In this document: piece by piece, positions 1 through 5,250 of the stretch
Layout of the letters: each line of letters starts with the position of its first letter
Numbering within the stretch: position 1 is the stretch's first letter
From: Legionellales bacterium UBA5158
GTDB taxonomy: Bacteria; Pseudomonadota; Gammaproteobacteria; DSM-16500
Reading direction: 5' to 3'
Assembly (NCBI GenBank): GCA_002413665.1
Contig: DHXK01000298.1
Coordinates: 1-5,652 of the forward strand
DNA length: 5,652 nt
Translations under genes and position numbers: made by a program
Notes under the pieces: model-generated
Database searches by the model: none
What the model was told of the DNA's origin: nothing
Seen by the model: only the letters and a program-made list of their open reading frames with translations

Positions 1-339
1 ACCAAATGCAGCACCATTTACAGCAGCAATAATAGGAATGGGACATTCAATCATTGCTACCATAGCTTCTTCCAAAGGCACATGCTGAATGCGCCATAAA
101 TCTAATGTAATATCTTTTCTTTCTTTTAAATCTGCACCTGCACAAAATGCAGTTGCAGCACCCGTTAAAATAATACACCGATAATTTTCAACATTAACAG
201 ATAAATCCTGCCATAATTCCTGCAGATCAACCATCATTTCACTGTTAATTGCATTACCTGAATTTGGCCGATTTAATGTCACCACTAAAATCGTATCTAA
301 ATGAACTTCCAGAGATAACGTAGCATATTGCTTAGTCAT
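1..339 (-). CDS. liuC: Enoyl-CoA hydratase/isomerase family protein, probable methylglutaconyl-CoA hydratase (5' part, 113 codons, runs off the window)
   Basis: The probable role is hydration of 3-methylglutaconyl-CoA to HMG-CoA, the fourth step of leucine catabolism after the 2-oxoacid, in the cytoplasm. Only the N-terminal 113 residues are present; crotonase-family proteins are usually about 260 residues. What is visible is crotonase-like: RPNSGNAIN at residues 24-32, FCAGADLKER at 65-74 (first oxyanion-hole segment), and IIAAVNGAAFG at 103-113, the start of the second oxyanion segment. The LKER tail after GAD is shared with the AUH/LiuC branch as I recall it. The catalytic glutamates lie outside the window. 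The ATG start at 339 sits 2 nt after the stop of the carboxylase beta gene, with a weak GGA ribosome site (347-349) inside that gene's last codons, which suggests translational coupling. The family is certain. The exact substrate is inferred from the neighbours; another enoyl-CoA hydratase remains possible. Confidence 0.85.
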   Translation of the reverse strand, partial: MTKQYATLSLEVHLDTILVVTLNRPNSGNAINSEMMVDLQELWQDLSVNVENYRCIILTGAATAFCAGADLKERKDITLDLWRIQHVPLEEAMVAMIECPIPIIAAVNGAAFG

Positions 340-341
340 AA

Positions 342-1949
342 TCACATCCGAAATAAACCAAAATGAGTCGGTAAAATAGGTGCATTCAATGCAGCTGAAA
401 TGCTTAAGCCTAAAATCTTGCGTGTATCAAGCGGATCAATCACACCATCATCCCACAACCTTGCGCTGGAATAATAAGAATGTGCTTGCTTGGTATATTG
501 TGCAAGTATAGGTGCTTTTAATAAATCTTCTTGTTCTTGACTCCAAGGTTCACCTAATCTTTCTTTTTTCTCACGAGTCACCTGCGCTAAGACATTCGCA
601 GCTTGCTCACCTCCCATTACACCAATACGTGCATTTGGCCACATCCATAAAAATCGCGGCTCATAAGCACGTCCACACATAGCATAATTTCCCGCCCCAA
701 AACTTCCACCAATAATCACTGTAAATTTAGGCACTTTTGCGCATGAAACGGCAGATACTAATTTTGCGCCATGTTTTGCAATACCTTCTGCTTCCACTTT
801 GCTACCCACCATAAATCCTGTGATATTTTGTAGAAACACCAACGGAATTCCACGCTGACAACAAAGCTCTATAAAGTGCGTTCCTTTTAAGGCCGCTTCT
901 GAAAATAAAATTCCATTGTTTGCAATAATACCAATAGGTACCCCATATAAATGAGCAAAACCGCAAACTAATGTTTTTCCATATTGCGATTTAAACTCAT
1001 CGAAGTTAGAACTATCTACTAAACGTGCAATAATTTCACGTACGTCAAAAGGATAGCGGGCATCCGCAGGAATAATGCCATAAAGATCTTTTCCATCGAG
1101 TAATGGCTCTTGAATTTCACGCAGACTTAAATTATTTTTCTTTTGGTAATTTAAATTTCCGACAATACGACGTGCGATTTGTAATGCATCTGTATCATCT
1201 TGTGCATAATAATCTGAAACACCAGAAATACGACAATGCACTGCTGCACCACCTAATGCCTCGGCTGTGACGACTTCACCTGTCGCGGCTTTTACTAAAG
1301 GGGGTCCTGCTAAAAAAATAGTAGCTTGATCTTTTACCATGACAGATTCATCTGCCATGGCAGGAACATAAGCTCCGCCTGCGGTACAAGAACCCATCAC
1401 GACTGCAATTTGTGGTATACCTAAACTAGACATAGTGGCTTGATTAAAGAAAATTCGGCCAAAATGATCTTCATCAGGAAATACTTCATCTTGTTTTGGT
1501 AAAAATGCGCCGCCTGAATCTACTAAATAAACACAAGGCAAATGATTGGCTAATGCTATTTTCTGAGCGCGTAAATGTTTTTTAACTGTGATGGGATAGT
1601 AAGTTCCACCTTTCACCGTAGCATCATTTACAACAACCATACATTCAATACCGTTAATCTTTCCTATGCCGGTAATAATACCGCCAGCAGGAATTTCATC
1701 AGAATATAAATCGAATCCAGCCAAAGCAGATAGCTCTAAAAACTCGGTGTCAGGATCTAATAATAATTTAATGCGATCACGAGGTAATAATTTTCCATGT
1801 TGATGATGACGTTCACGTGCCACTTTACCGCCACCTTTTTGGATGCGAGCTAACTTTTGATTGAGGTCTTGAACTTGAGCTAGCATTGCTTGCGAATTGC
1901 GTTGGAATACTTCACTAGTTGGATCAATTTGAGTTTGGAATGTTGTCAT
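342..1949 (-). CDS. liuB: Methylcrotonyl-CoA carboxylase beta subunit (carboxyltransferase)
   Basis: This subunit transfers CO2 from carboxybiotin on the partner alpha subunit to 3-methylcrotonyl-CoA, giving 3-methylglutaconyl-CoA. At 535 residues it has the full family length. It has two crotonase-fold carboxyltransferase halves. The N-terminal half carries DSGGAFLPKQ (144-153), GSCTAGGAYVPAM (186-198) and FLAGPPLVKAATGE (212-225). The C-terminal half carries FLQNITGFMVG (372-382), GGSFGAGNYAMCGRAYEPRF (414-433) and MGGEQAANVLA (445-455). The paired glycines in CTAGGA and SFGAGN form the expected oxyanion holes. The C-terminus GLFRM closely resembles the ending of human MCCC2 as I remember it. 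The related geranyl-CoA and propionyl-CoA carboxylase beta subunits are alternatives, but this extensive MCC-type similarity and the adjacent isovaleryl-CoA dehydrogenase favour MCC. The biotin-bearing alpha subunit is not in the window and should lie downstream. The stop is TGA, 2 nt before the next start. The start at 1949 has an AGGGA ribosome site 9 nt upstream. Confidence 0.96.
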   Translation of the reverse strand: MTTFQTQIDPTSEVFQRNSQAMLAQVQDLNQKLARIQKGGGKVARERHHQHGKLLPRDRIKLLLDPDTEFLELSALAGFDLYSDEIPAGGIITGIGKINGIECMVVVNDATVKGGTYYPITVKKHLRAQKIALANHLPCVYLVDSGGAFLPKQDEVFPDEDHFGRIFFNQATMSSLGIPQIAVVMGSCTAGGAYVPAMADESVMVKDQATIFLAGPPLVKAATGEVVTAEALGGAAVHCRISGVSDYYAQDDTDALQIARRIVGNLNYQKKNNLSLREIQEPLLDGKDLYGIIPADARYPFDVREIIARLVDSSNFDEFKSQYGKTLVCGFAHLYGVPIGIIANNGILFSEAALKGTHFIELCCQRGIPLVFLQNITGFMVGSKVEAEGIAKHGAKLVSAVSCAKVPKFTVIIGGSFGAGNYAMCGRAYEPRFLWMWPNARIGVMGGEQAANVLAQVTREKKERLGEPWSQEQEDLLKAPILAQYTKQAHSYYSSARLWDDGVIDPLDTRKILGLSISAALNAPILPTHFGLFRM

Positions 1950-1958
1950 TTAAAAAAA

Positions 1959-1963
1959 TCCCT
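1959..1963 (-). promoter_or_regulatory. Ribosome binding site of liuB, in the loop of a possible A/T hairpin
   Basis: On the coding strand an AGGGA motif lies 9 nt before the ATG at 1949, within the 26-nt gap after liuA. It is flanked by A8 (1970-1977) upstream and T7 (1952-1958) downstream, which could pair and place the motif in the loop. The only other candidate signal in this gap is the A/T-rich sequence itself. The motif is moderate, not a full consensus. Confidence 0.6.
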
Positions 1964-1975
1964 ATTGTGTTTTTT

Positions 1976-3139
1976 TTATTGCGCACTTTCTTTAAATAAT
2001 TCTCTACCAATTAGCATACGGCGTATTTCAGACGTACCTGCACCAATTTCATATAATTTTGCATCTCGTAATAATCTGCCCGCAGGAAATTCATTAACAT
2101 AACCATTTCCTCCCAAACATTGTATCGTTTGCAAAGCTATACTCGTTGCTTTTTCCGATGTATAAAGTATAACGCCTGCTGCATCCTTGCGAGTCACTTC
2201 ACCACGATCACAAGCACGGGCCACTGCATAAAGATAAGCACGCGATGACATTATTCCCACGTACATATCGGCTAACTTTGCTTGTATCAATTGAAATTCA
2301 CCAATGGGTTTTTTAAATTGTTTACGTTCGTGCACATAAGGTAAAACTAAATCTAGGCAGGCTTGCATAATACCTATAGGACCAGCAGCTAAAATCAAAC
2401 GCTCAATATCCAAACCTTTCATTAATACTTTTGTACCCTGATTTAATTCACCTAATATATTCTCAACAGGGACCTCACAATTCTCAAAAACTAATTCACA
2501 AGTATTTGAACCACGCATACCTAATTTATCAAGTTTTTGCGCTGTAGAAAATCCAGGAAAACTTTTTTCGACTAAAAATGCAGTGATACCTCGTGCATTC
2601 GCTTCTTTATTGGTTTTCGCATAGACAACTAAAACATTTGCTTCAGGACCATTGGTGATCCACATTTTTGTACCGTTTAAAACGTAAACATTATCTTTTT
2701 TCTCGGCGCGTAATTGCATACTCACAACATCTGATCCTGCTTGTGCTTCACTCATTGCCAGAGCACCAACAAATTCACCGCTACATAATTTGGGTAAGTA
2801 TTTTTTCTTTTGAGCTATAGTTCCATTCAGACGAATTTGATTAACACATAAATTTGAGTGAGCACCATAACTTAAACCGACAGATGCAGACGCTCGGCTT
2901 ATTTCTTCCATCACAATTACATGTTCAATGTAACCTAAACCCGCGCCACCAAACTCTTCTTCTACTGTAATGCCCAGTAATCCCAGCTTGCCTAACTTAG
3001 TCCATAAATCAGCAGGAAAAATGTTCTCTTTATCAATAGCTGCAGCACGGGGTGCGATTTCAGTTGCCGCAAAACGAGTGACGGTATCACGTATCATGTC
3101 AGCGGTTTCGCCGAGATTAAAATTTAAATAGGAGGTCAT
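1976..3139 (-). CDS. liuA: Isovaleryl-CoA dehydrogenase (acyl-CoA dehydrogenase family)
   Basis: An FAD-dependent enzyme that oxidises isovaleryl-CoA to 3-methylcrotonyl-CoA, passing electrons to electron-transfer flavoprotein. At 387 residues it matches bacterial LiuA. The N-terminal helical domain is about 1-125. The beta domain contains ALAMSEAQAGSD (126-137) and the flavin-contacting MWITNG (159-164). The C-terminal helical domain contains ERKQF (271-275), QCLGGNGY (340-347) and YEIGAGTSEIRRMLIGRE (363-380). Most acyl-CoA dehydrogenases have their catalytic Glu in the last motif (YEGT in MCAD); here that position is Ala367. Instead Glu246 in GLDIERLIL (242-250) stands where the catalytic base of isovaleryl-CoA dehydrogenase lies (human Glu254). 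This swap separates IVD from short- and medium-chain enzymes and is the main ground for the substrate call. The ATG start follows a good AGAGGA site, 15 nt after the E2 stop. The gene is placed between the complex that makes its substrate and the carboxylase that uses its product. Confidence 0.95.
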   Translation of the reverse strand: MTSYLNFNLGETADMIRDTVTRFAATEIAPRAAAIDKENIFPADLWTKLGKLGLLGITVEEEFGGAGLGYIEHVIVMEEISRASASVGLSYGAHSNLCVNQIRLNGTIAQKKKYLPKLCSGEFVGALAMSEAQAGSDVVSMQLRAEKKDNVYVLNGTKMWITNGPEANVLVVYAKTNKEANARGITAFLVEKSFPGFSTAQKLDKLGMRGSNTCELVFENCEVPVENILGELNQGTKVLMKGLDIERLILAAGPIGIMQACLDLVLPYVHERKQFKKPIGEFQLIQAKLADMYVGIMSSRAYLYAVARACDRGEVTRKDAAGVILYTSEKATSIALQTIQCLGGNGYVNEFPAGRLLRDAKLYEIGAGTSEIRRMLIGRELFKESAQ

Positions 3140-3145
3140 ATTTAT

Positions 3146-3151
3146 TCCTCT
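3146..3151 (-). promoter_or_regulatory. Ribosome binding site of liuA
   Basis: The coding strand reads AGAGGA, then ATAAAT, then the ATG at 3139: a near-consensus Shine-Dalgarno at 6-nt spacing. It lies wholly in the 15-nt gap after the E2 stop. It supports the chosen start and means liuA need not depend on coupling to E2 for initiation. Confidence 0.75.
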
Positions 3152-3154
3152 TTA

Positions 3155-4273
3155 TTAATTTTTTTGTTCCAAGCTTTTTATGAGTGCCCCAAGGAATCGT
3201 GTCGCCTCACCACCTGTCACAGCACGATGATCGAACGTTAATGATAAAGGTGCTATTTTTCGAATTTCAATTTTTCCTTCGTGTGCAACAACTGCATCAC
3301 GAATTTTTCCACATCCTAAAATAGCAACCATAGGCGGCACAATAATAGGAGTTGCATAACGTCCAGTAATCATACCAAAATTAGATAAAGTAATTGTCGC
3401 TCCGTGTAAATCACTAGGTGATACGACTCGCGTACTCACACTTTTTTTGAATGCATTAATTCGATCACGTAATTCTTTTGCATCCACTTGAGCGACATCT
3501 TTCAATACAGGTACGAATAATCCTTCTGTTGTATCCATCGCTAAGCCAATGTTAATTTCTTTAAATAATTTTCGCTCTAAAGTTTTTCCATTGAACCATG
3601 CATTTAAACTAGGTTCAGCATGAATACCCGCCATCATTGCTCGCACTAACCATGCTGTAATATCACTATTTGCAGGTAAATCAGAAAGATCAGCATCTTC
3701 AATGATAGTGACGGGTACAATTTCTTTATGTGATTGCGCCATCACATTCGCCATTGCTCGACGGACACCATGCAGTGTTTCTACTGTTTCAGTTGGTGCT
3801 GAATTTTTTTGATTTTTTTTAACATCGTCTAATGTAATTTGACCTTGGGGACCACTAGGTGTCACTGTTGACAAATCAATATTCATTTGTTTAGCTAGCG
3901 CACGTACTGCGGGCATAGCTTTTATACTGACAGACGTTTTTTTAGCAGCGCCAATAAGAATATCGCCCTCTTCTAAACGTTCAGTACTTTCTTCTAAATT
4001 TCCAACCACTGAGCCTGCATCTTTGCTGGCAGATTCTTCCCCGTTTTCAAACTCAACAAGCGCTGCCCCTGTGTCTATCACATCACCCACTTTACCGTGT
4101 AATATTTTGATCCGGCCAGTTTGGGGAGAAGGAACTTCCACGACAGCTTTCGCCGTTTCCATACACACTAGAGGTTGATCGACTTTAACGATATCCCCTA
4201 TGTTTACATGCCATTCACGAATTTCTGCGTCAGCTAATCCTTCACCTAAATCGGGTAAATTAAATGTTTTCAT
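3155..4273 (-). CDS. bkdB: 2-oxoacid dehydrogenase complex E2 component (dihydrolipoyl acyltransferase), probably branched-chain type
   Basis: The core subunit of a 2-oxoacid dehydrogenase complex. It carries the acyl group from E1 on a lipoyl arm and transfers it to CoA. Domains in order: one lipoyl domain (about 1-77, lipoyl-lysine Lys42 in CMETAKAVVEVPSP); an acidic linker (about 78-112, rich in Glu); a peripheral subunit-binding domain (about 117-152, with AMPAVRALAKQMNIDL and TPSGPQGQITLDDV); a short Lys/Asn linker coded by A runs; and the acyltransferase domain (about 166-372) with GVRRAMANVMAQS, PSLNAWFNG, TLSNFGMITGRYATPI and DHRAVTGGEATRFL. His349 is the expected catalytic histidine. 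The usual DHRxxDG motif has Thr353 in place of Asp. At 372 residues with one lipoyl domain it is compact, and lacks the long Ala/Pro-rich linkers of many pyruvate E2s. The start overlaps the E1 beta stop by 4 bp (ATGA), with a weak GGA site at 4280-4282. The E2 family is certain. The branched-chain assignment rests on the downstream liu genes; a pyruvate-specific E2 is the alternative. Confidence 0.9.
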   Translation of the reverse strand: MKTFNLPDLGEGLADAEIREWHVNIGDIVKVDQPLVCMETAKAVVEVPSPQTGRIKILHGKVGDVIDTGAALVEFENGEESASKDAGSVVGNLEESTERLEEGDILIGAAKKTSVSIKAMPAVRALAKQMNIDLSTVTPSGPQGQITLDDVKKNQKNSAPTETVETLHGVRRAMANVMAQSHKEIVPVTIIEDADLSDLPANSDITAWLVRAMMAGIHAEPSLNAWFNGKTLERKLFKEINIGLAMDTTEGLFVPVLKDVAQVDAKELRDRINAFKKSVSTRVVSPSDLHGATITLSNFGMITGRYATPIIVPPMVAILGCGKIRDAVVAHEGKIEIRKIAPLSLTFDHRAVTGGEATRFLGALIKSLEQKN

Positions 4274-5250
4274 GCGAATTCCATTACGTTATTAACTGCG
4301 GCCAATATTTGTTTTTCACTGGGTAAATAAAATTTTTCTAAACGGGCGTAGGGAACGATAGTGTCATATCCTGTGACTCGCTGAACGGGTGCGTGTAAAA
4401 ACATTAATCCACGTTCTGCAATTTGTGCGGAAATATCAGCGCCCACTCCACACGTACGTGCAGCTTCGTGAATGATAACGCAACGTCCAGTTTTTTCTAC
4501 TGACGCTAAAATCGTTTCCATATCTAAAGGTTTTATAGTGGCTACGTCTATGACTTCTGCACTTACTCCATTTTTTGCTAATGTCTCTGCTACTGCCATT
4601 GTTTCTTTCACCATTGCACCCCAAGTCACTAATGTAATATCGGTGCCGACGCGCAGCGTAAAACAAACATCTAGCGGTAGTGCTTTGCCATCATCCGGTA
4701 CAGCTTGTTTAGACCAGCGATATAAGCGCGATGGCTCAAGAAATATAACGGGATCAGGATCACGAATGGATGCCAACAGCAAACCATAAGCACGCGATGG
4801 CGATGATGGAATCACTACACGTAGACCTGGTATATGCGCGAAAATAGCTTCTGTACTTTCTGAATGATGTTCAGGTGCATGTATTCCGCAACCATAGGGT
4901 GCTCTAAAAACAACAGGACAGGTTAAACGGCCTCTTGTGCGATTACGAAGTCGGGAAGCATGATTAATAATTTGATCATAGCCAGGATACATAAATCCCA
5001 TAAATTGAAATTCAGCAACAGGTTTCAAACCTTGCGCTGCCATGCCTACCGCTAAACCTGCAATCATAGATTCAGCAAGCGGTGTGTCACGAACACGTTC
5101 GGGACCAAACTCATCAAGTAATCCTACAGTCGCACGAAATACACCGCCATCTTTTCCTACGTCTTCACCCAATACCACAACATCAGGATCATGCCGCATT
5201 TCATACGCTAATGCTTGGGTAATTGCTTCTACTAATGTGATATCAGCCAT
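4270..5250 (-). CDS. bkdA2: 2-oxoacid dehydrogenase E1 beta subunit, probably branched-chain type
   Basis: With E1 alpha this forms the thiamine-diphosphate-dependent alpha2-beta2 decarboxylase that acylates the E2 lipoyl arm. From the ATG at 5250 it is 326 residues, the usual E1 beta length. It shows GEDVG (28-32), GGVFRAT (35-41), RDTPLAES with the ThDP-activating Glu60 (54-61), the active-site stretch GIHAPEHHSES (122-132) leading into HIPGLRVVIPSSP (139-151), and the C-terminal transketolase-like domain with VTWGAMV (208-214), VIDVATIKPLD (233-243) and VTGYDTIVPY (292-301). As recalled, GYDT at this point and EAIFAH at 134-139 resemble branched-chain E1 beta, while GGVFRAT and DTPLAES also occur in Bacillus-type pyruvate E1 beta. 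The start at 5250 was chosen over an in-frame ATG at 5277 because it has an AAGGAGG site 9 nt upstream and gives the family's usual N-terminus (ADITLVEAI). It overlaps the E1 alpha end by 8 bp and E2 by 4 bp. Confidence 0.9.
   Translation of the reverse strand: MADITLVEAITQALAYEMRHDPDVVVLGEDVGKDGGVFRATVGLLDEFGPERVRDTPLAESMIAGLAVGMAAQGLKPVAEFQFMGFMYPGYDQIINHASRLRNRTRGRLTCPVVFRAPYGCGIHAPEHHSESTEAIFAHIPGLRVVIPSSPSRAYGLLLASIRDPDPVIFLEPSRLYRWSKQAVPDDGKALPLDVCFTLRVGTDITLVTWGAMVKETMAVAETLAKNGVSAEVIDVATIKPLDMETILASVEKTGRCVIIHEAARTCGVGADISAQIAERGLMFLHAPVQRVTGYDTIVPYARLEKFYLPSEKQILAAVNNVMEFA

Noticed and set aside
342..1949. Geranyl-CoA or propionyl-CoA carboxylase beta subunit instead of MCC beta
   Set aside because: Similarity to MCC beta runs the full length down to the GLFRM C-terminus, and the gene sits next to isovaleryl-CoA dehydrogenase, which makes the MCC substrate.
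1950..1978. Intrinsic terminator between liuA and liuB
   Set aside because: The T7 run is not preceded by a GC-rich stem. The only possible pairing is A with T, and the next gene starts directly after the run.
1890..2102. Plus-strand open frame spanning the liuA-liuB gap
   Set aside because: Low-complexity, antisense to two well-identified genes, and without any recognisable domain. The hydrophobic, Cys/Ser-rich stretch comes from AT-rich antisense codons.
3140..3200. Internal promoter for liuA in the A/T-rich end of E2
   Set aside because: A TTGGAA-like -35 and a TAATAA-like -10 exist on the coding strand but are only about 9 nt apart, far from the 16-18 nt needed. The AT richness makes chance matches likely.
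4436..4666. Minus-strand open frame nested in E1 beta in another frame
   Set aside because: It lies wholly within the conserved E1 beta coding sequence, and its translation (many Arg/Ser/Tyr) matches no family I know.
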